Assembly: GCF_019204025.1 (NCBI RefSeq)
Contig: NZ_JAGSPB010000002.1
Span: 434,001-498,000 of the forward strand
Length of the DNA: 64,000 nt
Direction of reading: 5' to 3'
Origin: Erythrobacter ani
GTDB taxonomy: Bacteria > Pseudomonadota > Alphaproteobacteria > Sphingomonadales > Sphingomonadaceae
Below are positions 36,607-45,176 of the stretch, in pieces. Numbering within the stretch: position 1 is the stretch's first letter; each line of letters begins with the position of its first letter. The position numbers and the translations under genes are program-made. The notes beneath the pieces were generated by a model. It had not been told where the DNA came from. It worked only from the letters and a program-made list of their open reading frames with translations, and ran no database searches.

Positions 36607-39600
36607 ATGGCAACAGGCTGCAAAACACCTCTTCAGCAATGGCAGTTCTGGATCGATCGCGGCGGCACGTTCACCGATATCGTCGCCTGCACGCCTGAAG
36701 GTGATCTACGCACCGCCAAATATCTGTCCGACAACCCCGACAGCTACGACGATGCCGCTCTGCATGGCATTCGGCATTTGCTAAATCTGGCGCCGGGCGA
36801 TGCAATCCCGAGCGATCGCATCACCGCTGTAAAGATGGGGACCACAGTGGCGACCAACGCCCTGCTGGAACGGGCGGGCGAGCCGACAATATTCGCAACG
36901 ACCCGCGGTCACCGCGACGTGATCGAAATCGGTTACCAGGCGCGGCCCGATACATTCGCGCTCGATATTCGCAAGCCTGAATTGCTGTACAGCGAAGTGA
37001 TCGAGGTCGATGAAAGGATCAGAGGCTCGGGCGATATCGAACGGCCGCTCGACATCGAAGACGCGCGGTGCAAGTTCCAGGCGGCGTTTGCGAACGGCTT
37101 CCGATCGATCGCTATCGCGCTTTTGCACGGTTACAAATATCCCGAGCATGAAAAGGCATTGGCGGAACTTGCGCGTGAAGTAGGCTTTTTGCAGGTGTCA
37201 GCCAGTCACGAAGTCAGTCCGCTGACAAAAATCGTCTCGCGCGCGGAAACGACTGTCGTCGATGCTTATCTCACACCGATCCTGCGCCGCTATGTCGAGC
37301 AGTTCTCCGGGGCCTTTGGCGACGATCGGCAGCCGGGCAAGGTGCTTTTCATGCAGTCGTCGGGCGGCTTGATCGATGCGAGCTGCTTTCGTGGGCGCGA
37401 CGCCATTCTGTCGGGCCCTGCTGGCGGCATCATCGGGAGTGTTCGAACCGCGCGGCAAGCTGGCTTCGACAAAGTGATCGGTTTCGACATGGGCGGCACA
37501 TCAACCGACGTCTCGCACTATGCTGGGGAACTCGAAAAGGTGTACGAGACGGAAGTCGCTGGCGTCCGAATGCGGGTGCCCATGCTGCATATCCACACGG
37601 TTGCAGCGGGCGGTGGTTCGGTGCTGCGCTACAAGGATGGGCGGTTCCGGGTCGGCCCGCAATCCGCCGGAGCGAATCCTGGGCCAGCTTGCTATCGAAA
37701 TGGTGGACCGCTTGCCGTCACAGACATCAACGTCTGCCTCGGCAAGCTCAGTCCCGAACACTTTCCGCACATATTCGGCCCTAAGCAGGATCAGCCGATC
37801 GATGTCGCTGCGGCCAAAACGGGATTTGCCGAGATTGCCGCAGAGATCGGAGATGGTCGCAGCGCCGAACAGGTCGCCGAAGGTTTCCTCGACATCGCGA
37901 TCGAACACATGGCGCAGGCCATCAAGAAGATATCGGTCGCGAGGGGATATGACGTCAAAGACTATGCGCTTAACTGCTTCGGCGGTGCAGGAGGCCAGCA
38001 CGCCTGCCTTGTCGCCGAACGGCTCGGGATCGGGACGATACTTATCCACCCGTTCGCTGGCGTTCTGTCGGCGTACGGCATGGGCCTCGCCGCGAACAAG
38101 ATTGAAAAACAGCGGGTTCTGGGCCTGGAAATTGAAGACGGTATCGCAGATGGCATCGATCGCGTTGTGTCGGAGTTGGCCGAAAAGGCGCGCGATGAAC
38201 TGGTCGATCAGGGGCTTGGCAACGAGCAAGCGGCGATCCGGGCGACGGCCTTGCTTCGCTACAAGGGCACCGAGACAGCGATAACGGTCCCCGTCACAGA
38301 CCCCTGCGAAATGCGTTCGAATTTCGAAGCTGCACATAGGTGGCAATACGGGTTCGTCTCGCCTGACAAGGTGGTCGTGCTCGATACGCTGATCGTCGAG
38401 TGCAGCAGCGGAGGCGTCGCGTTCCCAGAAACGCGTCAGCACGTGAGAAGGGAGGACGTCCCCGAACCGGTGGGCAGCACTCGCTTTTTCGCGAAGGATG
38501 CCTGGCATCACGCCCCCATATTCGACATCGCATCGCTCGGTTACGGACATGACATTGTCGGTCCGGCCATCATTATCGATCCCACCGGTACGATCATTAT
38601 CGAGCCGGGTTGGGGAGGGCGGCTGAACGCGTTCGGGCATCTCATCCTGTCCGACAGCGATAAGTTGAAGGCTCGCACGAACCCATCATCGGCGGCTGAC
38701 CCGGTGACGCTGGAAATCTTCAACAATCTTTACATGTCGATTGCCGAGCAGATGGGCATCGTTTTGCGCAACACGTCGCAATCGGTCAATGTGAAGGAGC
38801 GCCTCGATTTTTCCTGCGCGATCTTTGATCCTTCGGGCAATCTGGTCGCGAATGCGCCGCATGTGCCGGTGCATCTGGGGTCGATGGATGCGAGTGTGCA
38901 GACTGTTATTGCGAGCGGACAGACCATCGAGCCGGGCGACGCGTTCGTTCAGAACAACCCCCATAATGGCGGGTCGCACCTGCCAGACATAACCGTTGTC
39001 ACGCCGGTCTTCGGTGACGGCAACGAAGGCATTCTGTTCTTTGTCGCCAGCCGCGCCCATCACGAAGATGTGGGCGGACTGACCCCGGGATCGATGTCGC
39101 CTGACGGCCGCACCATCCACGAGGAGGGCGTCTTGCTGGACAACCTCAAATTGGTTGAGCGAGGCACTTTCCAGACCCGCCGGATCGAGGATGCGTTCGC
39201 GAGCGGCCCATATCCGGCGCGCAATATCGCGCAGAACATTGCGGATCTGATGGCGCAGATCGCAGCTAATGCTGCGGGTGCAGCCGAACTTCGCAAACTC
39301 GTTGCCACCTACGGACTTGAAACAGTCCACGCCTATATGGGCCACATCCAGGACAATGCCGAGCAGTCGGTAAGGCGCTTGCTCCGCACGCTGGATGGCG
39401 GCGCGTTCTCCCTCAAGGTCGATAGCGGTGCAACCATCGCGGTCTCGGTCAGCACCGATCGTAAAAGCGGCACAGCCGCGATCGACTTTACCGGGACAAG
39501 CGATCAGCAGGACAGTGCATTCAATGCCCCGTTCGCGGTTGTGAAGGCAGCTGTCCTTTATGTGATCCGGTGCCTTGTCGCGGACGATATCCCGCTAAAC

Positions 39601-40248
39601 GCGGGCTGCATGAAGCCGCTGGACATTATCGTACCGCAAGGCTCGATGCTCAATCCCCGGTTTCCGGCAGCCGTGGTCGCGGGCAATGTCGAGACGAGCC
39701 AGGCTGTCACCGATGCGCTCTTTGTTGCGCTGGGCCGACTGGGTTCAAGCCAAGGGACGATGAACAATCTCACTTTCGGCAATTCCCGCTATCAATATTA
39801 CGAGACGATTTGTTCGGGCGCTCCGGCGGGGCCGGGCTTCGACGGTGCGGCGGCAGTGCATACGCACATGACCAACACCCGCATGACCGACCCTGAGATC
39901 CTCGAGCAGCGTTATCCGGTCGTCCTCGACGAATTCTGTATCGATCGCGGTTCGGGTGGACGCGGACAGTGGAACGCCGGAGACGGAATTTCGCGCAGAA
40001 TTCGCTTTCTGGAGCCGATGCATTGCTCGATATTGTCCGATCATCGCGCAGTGGCGCCTGTTGGCATACTTGGCGGCGAAGAGGGGCGGCTGGGTCGCAA
40101 TGTGGTCGAGCGCGCAGACGGGTCGGTGGACAATCTGGGCGGTTGCAACACGGCGCAGGTGCAGGCAGGCGATCGAATTGTTATCCAGTCCCCGACAGGA
40201 GGTGGATATGGACCGGTTGCCAGGCGCGCGAGTGATCGGGCCAAGTGA
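36607..40248 (+). CDS. 5-oxoprolinase / hydantoinase A-B fusion (OPLAH type)
   Basis: A 1213-residue protein joining both hydantoinase/oxoprolinase halves. Residues 1-685 are the HyuA/ATPase half: '[13 protein letters not shown]', '[12 protein letters not shown]', '[14 protein letters not shown]', '[11 protein letters not shown]', '[13 protein letters not shown]'. Residues about 690-1213 are the HyuB half: '[20 protein letters not shown]' region, '[14 protein letters not shown]', '[13 protein letters not shown]'. The one-chain layout is that of eukaryotic-like 5-oxoprolinase, which hydrolyses 5-oxoproline to glutamate with ATP. A related hydantoinase activity is possible. The next gene, 3 bp on, is a NRAMP-like carrier. 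Confidence 0.88.
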   Translation: MATGCKTPLQQWQFWIDRGGTFTDIVACTPEGDLRTAKYLSDNPDSYDDAALHGIRHLLNLAPGDAIPSDRITAVKMGTTVATNALLERAGEPTIFATTRGHRDVIEIGYQARPDTFALDIRKPELLYSEVIEVDERIRGSGDIERPLDIEDARCKFQAAFANGFRSIAIALLHGYKYPEHEKALAELAREVGFLQVSASHEVSPLTKIVSRAETTVVDAYLTPILRRYVEQFSGAFGDDRQPGKVLFMQSSGGLIDASCFRGRDAILSGPAGGIIGSVRTARQAGFDKVIGFDMGGTSTDVSHYAGELEKVYETEVAGVRMRVPMLHIHTVAAGGGSVLRYKDGRFRVGPQSAGANPGPACYRNGGPLAVTDINVCLGKLSPEHFPHIFGPKQDQPIDVAAAKTGFAEIAAEIGDGRSAEQVAEGFLDIAIEHMAQAIKKISVARGYDVKDYALNCFGGAGGQHACLVAERLGIGTILIHPFAGVLSAYGMGLAANKIEKQRVLGLEIEDGIADGIDRVVSELAEKARDELVDQGLGNEQAAIRATALLRYKGTETAITVPVTDPCEMRSNFEAAHRWQYGFVSPDKVVVLDTLIVECSSGGVAFPETRQHVRREDVPEPVGSTRFFAKDAWHHAPIFDIASLGYGHDIVGPAIIIDPTGTIIIEPGWGGRLNAFGHLILSDSDKLKARTNPSSAADPVTLEIFNNLYMSIAEQMGIVLRNTSQSVNVKERLDFSCAIFDPSGNLVANAPHVPVHLGSMDASVQTVIASGQTIEPGDAFVQNNPHNGGSHLPDITVVTPVFGDGNEGILFFVASRAHHEDVGGLTPGSMSPDGRTIHEEGVLLDNLKLVERGTFQTRRIEDAFASGPYPARNIAQNIADLMAQIAANAAGAAELRKLVATYGLETVHAYMGHIQDNAEQSVRRLLRTLDGGAFSLKVDSGATIAVSVSTDRKSGTAAIDFTGTSDQQDSAFNAPFAVVKAAVLYVIRCLVADDIPLNAGCMKPLDIIVPQGSMLNPRFPAAVVAGNVETSQAVTDALFVALGRLGSSQGTMNNLTFGNSRYQYYETICSGAPAGPGFDGAAAVHTHMTNTRMTDPEILEQRYPVVLDEFCIDRGSGGRGQWNAGDGISRRIRFLEPMHCSILSDHRAVAPVGILGGEEGRLGRNVVERADGSVDNLGGCNTAQVQAGDRIVIQSPTGGGYGPVARRASDRAK

Positions 40249-40251
40249 CAC

Positions 40252-41463
40252 GTGATTGAACGTATCCGCAATATCGGCCCTGGCGCGCTCATCACAGCCG
40301 CCTTTATCGGGCCGGGCACCGTGACCGCTTGCACTCTCGCGGGCGTCGAGTTCGGATATGCGCTGCTCTGGGCGCTGCTGTTCGCGACCCTCGCAACGAT
40401 AGTTCTTCAGGAAATGGCCGCACGGCTGGGCGTGGTCACACAAAAAGGGCTGGGCGAAACACTCTCCGAACTGCTGGATCGGTCGATATGGAAATGGCCG
40501 CTCGTTCTCCTTGTGGGCTTGGCGCTGTATCTCGGAAATGCGGCGTATGAGGCTGGCAACCTGTCGGGCGCGGCGCTCGGAATCTCTGCAGTGGCTGGCG
40601 AGTCCGACGCGGTGTTCGCAGCGAGCATAGTCACATTGGCGCTTCTCGCGTCGGGCTTGCTTCTCGCCGGGACGTACAAGCAGGTCGAAAAGGTGCTGTT
40701 GGTTCTGGTCGCCACTATGACCGCATCTTTCATCGCTACCTTTGCGATCGTGCGGCCGGATCTCGGAGCGATGATGACCGGGCTGTTCGTCCCCTCGATT
40801 CCCGATGGCGCGTTGCTGACCCTGATCGCGCTCATCGGCACGACTGTCGTGCCATACAACCTGTTCCTCCATTCCACTGCCGTTCGCAACAGATGGTCGG
40901 GGCCGGACGACTTGGGAGCGGTCCGAACGGACACCGTGATCGCCATCGGTATCGGCGGACTAATCGCGATCCTCATTGCCTCGACTGCTGCGGCCAGCCT
41001 GTTCGCTGCAGGAATTTCCGCAGAAAGCGCCGCCGACCTCGCGCAGCAGTTCGAACCACTCTTTGGCTCGGGCTCCAAATATGTTCTGGGGATCGGGCTG
41101 TTCGCGGCAGGACTTACGAGCGCAATAACCGCTCCACTTGCGACCGGTTATGCGATGACCGAGATATTGCAGGTCGAGGGCGGGCAAAAGTCGCGGGTAT
41201 TTCGCGCAATCTGCGTGAGCGTTATCGTGATCGGAGCGGGATTGTCGCTGACCGGCATCCGTCCCATCGAAATCATCGTGACAGCGCAGTTTGCCAATGG
41301 GCTGTTGCTGCCGATAGTTGCAGCGTTTCTGCTGTATGTCGTCAATCAGGAAGCGGTCCTGGGACACCACGCCAATGGAAAGATGGCTAACGTGCTGGGC
41401 GGGTTTGTGCTGCTTGTTGCGACCGGTCTTGGCGCGCGGCTCATCCTCGCGGCGCTATCGTGA
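40252..41463 (+). CDS. NRAMP-fold carrier lacking the metal-binding residues, YcsG-like
   Basis: A 403-residue membrane protein with about eleven helices and clear NRAMP similarity ('ALITAAFIGPGTVTACTLAG', 'FGYALLWALLFAT', 'LFLHSTAVRNR', 'AAGLTSAITAPLATGYA'). In metal carriers TM1 has DPGN and TM6 has MPH. Here these read GPGT and VPY, so Asp, Asn and Met ligands are gone. It starts with GTG 3 bp after the 5-oxoprolinase. A similar NRAMP-like protein (YcsG) sits next to oxoprolinase genes in Bacillus. It may carry 5-oxoproline or another organic substrate rather than Mn2+; that is inference. Confidence 0.82.
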   Translation: MIERIRNIGPGALITAAFIGPGTVTACTLAGVEFGYALLWALLFATLATIVLQEMAARLGVVTQKGLGETLSELLDRSIWKWPLVLLVGLALYLGNAAYEAGNLSGAALGISAVAGESDAVFAASIVTLALLASGLLLAGTYKQVEKVLLVLVATMTASFIATFAIVRPDLGAMMTGLFVPSIPDGALLTLIALIGTTVVPYNLFLHSTAVRNRWSGPDDLGAVRTDTVIAIGIGGLIAILIASTAAASLFAAGISAESAADLAQQFEPLFGSGSKYVLGIGLFAAGLTSAITAPLATGYAMTEILQVEGGQKSRVFRAICVSVIVIGAGLSLTGIRPIEIIVTAQFANGLLLPIVAAFLLYVVNQEAVLGHHANGKMANVLGGFVLLVATGLGARLILAALS

Positions 41464-41495
41464 GGGTCGTCGCGAGCTGACCGACGCGTTTTGGC

Positions 41496-42851
41496 TCACA
41501 CCACGCCGAAGGCAAGCATCGCGTCAGCGACTTTTTTGAAACCTGCGATATTCGCGCCCTTTACGTAGTCGACATATCCGTCGCCCTGGTCGCCGTATTC
41601 GACGCATTTGCCGTGAATGCCTTCCATGAGTTCGGTCAGCATGTCTCCCAGCCGGTCCTGATTCCAGCTGATGCGCTCGGCATTCTGGCTCATTTCCAGC
41701 CCGGAAACTGCGACCCCGCCTGCGTTCGCAGCCTTGCCGGGGCCGTACATGATCTTGGCGTCGTGGAAGACCTTTACGCCCTCCAGTGTGGTGGGCATAT
41801 TCGCGCCTTCTGAGACGGCGATGCAGCCATTGTCGACCAAAGCCTTGGCTTCGTCTTCGTTCAGTTCGTTCTGGGTGGCGCAGGGCAGGGCAAGGTCGCA
41901 TTCGACATTCCAGGGCCGCTTGCCATCGTGAAAGGTCGCGTTGGTGAAGTGGTCGGCATATTCGCTGATCCGGCCGCGCCGCTTGTTCTTCAATTCCTTT
42001 ACCCAGTCGATTTTTTCCTGATCGATGCCGTCGGGGTCATGGATAAAGCCACCGGAATCCGACAGAGTGACAACTTTGCCGCCGAGCTTGGCAATCATTT
42101 CTGCCGCATGCGTTGCGACGTTGCCCGCGCCGGAAATGACGGCGGTCTTGCCCTCGATGTCGTCATCCTTGTGACTGAGCATATTGCGGAGGAAATACAC
42201 CGCACCATACCCGGTCGCTTCCGGCCGCATCTGCGATCCGCCATATTCGATCGCCTTGCCGGTGAGCACTCCCTCCCAGCGGTTCGTGATGCGCTTATAC
42301 TGCCCGAACATGTATCCGATTTCGCGGCCGCCAACGCCGATATCGCCCGCCGGCACGTCTGTGTCGGGGCCGATATGGCGGTAGAGCTCCGTCATGAAGC
42401 TCTGGCAGAACCGCATGACTTCGCTGTCGCTCTTGCCTTTGGGGTTAAAGTTGGAGCCGCCTTTGCCGCCGCCCATGGGAAGGCCGGTGAGCGAGTTTTT
42501 GAACGTCTGTTCGAACGCGAGAAATTTGAGAACGCTCTCGTTCACGCTCGAATGGAACCGAATGCCCCCTTTGTAAGGGCCGATTGCGTTGTTGTTCTGG
42601 ACTCGCCAGCCGCGCTGCACCCGGATGTTGTGATTGTCGTCTTCCCAGCAAACACGGAACGAGACAACGCGGTCGGGCTCGGCAATCCGGCGCAGGATCT
42701 GCGCCTGGTGGTACTCTTCCTTGTCTTCGATGAATTCGAAGATGTCCTGCGCCACTTCCTGCACAGCCTGGATGAATTCGGTCTGTCCGGGATTGCGTTT
42801 CTTCACGCCTTCCATGAATTCGTTGATATCGACGTGATCGGATACGGCCAA
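41496..42851 (-). CDS. gdhA: NADP-specific glutamate dehydrogenase
   Basis: A 451-residue hexameric-type GDH making glutamate from 2-oxoglutarate and ammonia. Seen are 'GPYKGGIRFH', the glycine-rich 'LTGLPMGGGKGGSNFNP' with the catalytic Lys, 'VPAGDIGVGGREIGYMFGQY' region and 'TGYGAVYF', then the Rossmann part 'VISGAGNVATHAAEM'. Length and 'GGGKGGSNF' fit the NADP-dependent bacterial class (about 445-450 residues). It is convergent with the NRAMP-like gene, and together with the 5-oxoprolinase puts two glutamate-forming enzymes side by side. Confidence 0.95.
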   Translation of the reverse strand: MAVSDHVDINEFMEGVKKRNPGQTEFIQAVQEVAQDIFEFIEDKEEYHQAQILRRIAEPDRVVSFRVCWEDDNHNIRVQRGWRVQNNNAIGPYKGGIRFHSSVNESVLKFLAFEQTFKNSLTGLPMGGGKGGSNFNPKGKSDSEVMRFCQSFMTELYRHIGPDTDVPAGDIGVGGREIGYMFGQYKRITNRWEGVLTGKAIEYGGSQMRPEATGYGAVYFLRNMLSHKDDDIEGKTAVISGAGNVATHAAEMIAKLGGKVVTLSDSGGFIHDPDGIDQEKIDWVKELKNKRRGRISEYADHFTNATFHDGKRPWNVECDLALPCATQNELNEDEAKALVDNGCIAVSEGANMPTTLEGVKVFHDAKIMYGPGKAANAGGVAVSGLEMSQNAERISWNQDRLGDMLTELMEGIHGKCVEYGDQGDGYVDYVKGANIAGFKKVADAMLAFGVV

Positions 42852-43100
42852 ATTTTCTCTCCAAACGGGTTAGTTTTGAGAACAGGTCATGGCCCAAATC
42901 GTTCCCTTTTCGGCAGGGTCAGCGTCAGTTGGATGGCGCTGGGACCGAGAAGGTGGCCGGGTTGCAAAAGAGGGACAGGTCTTTAGGAGTCGGCCCATCT
43001 TCCGGCGCCGCGCACCATCAGCCATCGCGGCTATTCGCTGCGAACGCGCCGAAATCATAGACTATGGCCTGACGGTCAGCAGACCCAAGAGACATGTTTC

Positions 43101-44825
43101 ATGACCAGCGAGACCGCTGAGCCTTCGTCCTCATCCCCGGATGAGCTTCCGATCGAACCTCCAATGGTCGATCTGCATATCTCGACCCACGATAGCGGGT
43201 TTTACGACGGATTCAGCCGCGAGGTGTCGATCCCGGCGAAGGTCATCGTGTCACTCATAATCATGTGGGCGATCTTCTTCCCGGTGAGCGCTGGCGATAC
43301 GCTTCAGGTTGCGAATTCCACCATCATTTCCAGCTTCAGCGGCTGGTATGTCTATCTCGTTGCAAGCCTGATCGCCGTATGTTTCGCGCTCGCGATCTTT
43401 CCGCGCAGCGGCAGGCTCCGGCTTGGTTCGGTCGATGAAGAGCCCGAGTTTTCGTTCTTTTCGTGGGTTTCGATGCTGTTCGGAGCAGGGATCGGCATTG
43501 GAATGCTGACCTATTCCACGGGGGAACCGCTCGCGCACTTTGCGAACAACCCTGACATCATTCGCGGCACCGTCGAAGCGCAGTCGGCTGAAGCTGTGCG
43601 TTCATCCTACATGTGGACTTTCCTGCACTGGGGCTTCGGCGCCTGGTGCACATACGCATTGGTAGGCCTCGCTATCGCATATGTTTCGCACAGGAGAGGG
43701 CTGCCGCTCACCATCCGGTCAAGCCTCGCCCCATTGTTCGGCAAGGGCATGTCGGGGCTGTCCGGGCACATTGTCGATATCGTGGCCGTCGTCGCGACTA
43801 TCCTGGGGGTGGCGGTAACCATGGGGCTGGGCGTCCAGCAATTTGTCGCAGGGCTTCACCGGATTGGTTTCGGGGACTGGCTACTAGGCCAGGACGGGTC
43901 TGCAACTCCTGTTGCGATTGTCATGGCGCTGGTGCTTCTCGTGGGCGCATCAACGATCAGTGCGCTTTCTGGCGTAGGCCGCGGGATCAAATGGCTTTCG
44001 AACATCAACATGACGTTGTCGCTGGCGCTGCTGGGGCTCTTCGCCCTTGTAGGCTCCGGCATTTACGGGCTCAAACTGCTGGGCGTCGGGATTTGGGATT
44101 ACATCGTCACGCTGCCGGAAAACTCGCTGACGCTGTTTGGATCGGATGAGGGCGGGGTTGGCGATGCTCTGGTGCAATGGCAACTGGACTGGTCGGTCTT
44201 CTACTGGGCGTGGTGGATCGCATTTGCGCCATTTGTCGGCATGTTCATTGCACGCATTTCCCGGGGCCGAACGATCAGGGAATACATGTTCGGGGTGACA
44301 TTGGTCCCATCGCTCGTGTGCTTCATCTGGATGGCCATGGTTGGCGGGACAGCCATCGAACTGGAGCTCAGCGGGGCCGCCGAAGGTGCGATCGTCAATG
44401 CCGCAATCTCCGATCAGCTTTACGCGACGCTCGCAGTCCTTCTCAGCCCGGAAATCGCGCTGGTGGTATCGGGGCTCGTCGTCGTGCTTTTGATGACCTA
44501 CCTGATCACGTCTGCGGATAGCGCGATCCTCATCGTCAATACGATTAACGGTGCGGGCGATGACGAGGGAAGCCGCCGCTATCACATCTTCTTCTGGGGC
44601 ATAGCGCTGGCATTCGTAGTCGGCTCGATGCTGATCCTGGGCGGCATCGATGCGATCCGGATCACCATGATCATCGGCGCACTGCCTTTCTCGTTTGTGG
44701 TGCTCGCCATGGCCGTGTCGATCGTCAAGGCGGTTATCTACGACCTGATCCGCAAAAAGCATGGTGTCCCGACAACCGCAGAAGGGTGCGAGGACTGGGA
44801 CGGAAAAGTATATCCGATACAATAG
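43101..44825 (+). CDS. BCCT family betaine/choline/carnitine transporter
   Basis: A 574-residue inner-membrane protein with twelve helices, taking up compatible solutes with Na+. The glycine stretch of TM3 reads 'GAGIGIGMLTYSTGEP', the family signature. The TM8 aromatic box reads 'YWAWWIAFAPFVGMFIARIS', where the usual second-position Trp is Phe ('WWISW' to 'WWIAF'). The long polar N-terminus (about 45 residues) resembles the regulatory arm of BetP-type carriers. It is divergent from gdhA over a 249-bp region that should hold both promoters. Substrate cannot be decided. Confidence 0.93.
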   Translation: MTSETAEPSSSSPDELPIEPPMVDLHISTHDSGFYDGFSREVSIPAKVIVSLIIMWAIFFPVSAGDTLQVANSTIISSFSGWYVYLVASLIAVCFALAIFPRSGRLRLGSVDEEPEFSFFSWVSMLFGAGIGIGMLTYSTGEPLAHFANNPDIIRGTVEAQSAEAVRSSYMWTFLHWGFGAWCTYALVGLAIAYVSHRRGLPLTIRSSLAPLFGKGMSGLSGHIVDIVAVVATILGVAVTMGLGVQQFVAGLHRIGFGDWLLGQDGSATPVAIVMALVLLVGASTISALSGVGRGIKWLSNINMTLSLALLGLFALVGSGIYGLKLLGVGIWDYIVTLPENSLTLFGSDEGGVGDALVQWQLDWSVFYWAWWIAFAPFVGMFIARISRGRTIREYMFGVTLVPSLVCFIWMAMVGGTAIELELSGAAEGAIVNAAISDQLYATLAVLLSPEIALVVSGLVVVLLMTYLITSADSAILIVNTINGAGDDEGSRRYHIFFWGIALAFVVGSMLILGGIDAIRITMIIGALPFSFVVLAMAVSIVKAVIYDLIRKKHGVPTTAEGCEDWDGKVYPIQ

Positions 44826-45176
44826 CTTGCGAGATTCCCTTAATAAGAAGAAGTATTGCAGTGCTAATCAAAAATATTACAATAATGGATTTTTCTGTTG
44901 ATGGAAGTTCACGGATAACTAAATAATAAATATACATTTACTGTGAATATTTTTTCTATTTTATTGAAATATTTCTCGGAAATGTTTTGATGTTGTTATA
45001 TTGCAACACCGATTGATTAGTTCTCCATCTGCATGCCTGCTCCGGTGGCCACTGCCAAACTCGCTTGTTATCGGGCCCCAACAGAGCGCACTGCCACGAT
45101 TGTTGCGCTCGTTTCTTTGGTAACGCCGTTGCAGTTCCGCGACGCGACCATCCAAAAAGCTCAAAGGGGCCTTTTA
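44826..45176 (+). promoter_or_regulatory. AT-rich upstream region of the TonB-dependent receptor gene
   Basis: A 351-bp gap with no gene. About 44840-45010 is strikingly AT-rich against a GC-rich background, with several TATAAT-like stretches. TGTTG and CAACA form a 5-bp inverted repeat around 8 bp (44991-45008), a possible operator. The rest, 45010-45176, is of normal composition and would be a long 5' leader. No small gene was found. Confidence 0.45.

Noticed and set aside
37501..38640. Open frame of 379 codons opposite the 5-oxoprolinase
   Set aside because: Shadow of the GC-rich coding strand; no start site or domain.
39745..40872. Open frame of 375 codons opposite the oxoprolinase/NRAMP junction
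   Set aside because: Spans two real genes on the other strand; Arg/Gln-rich filler sequence.
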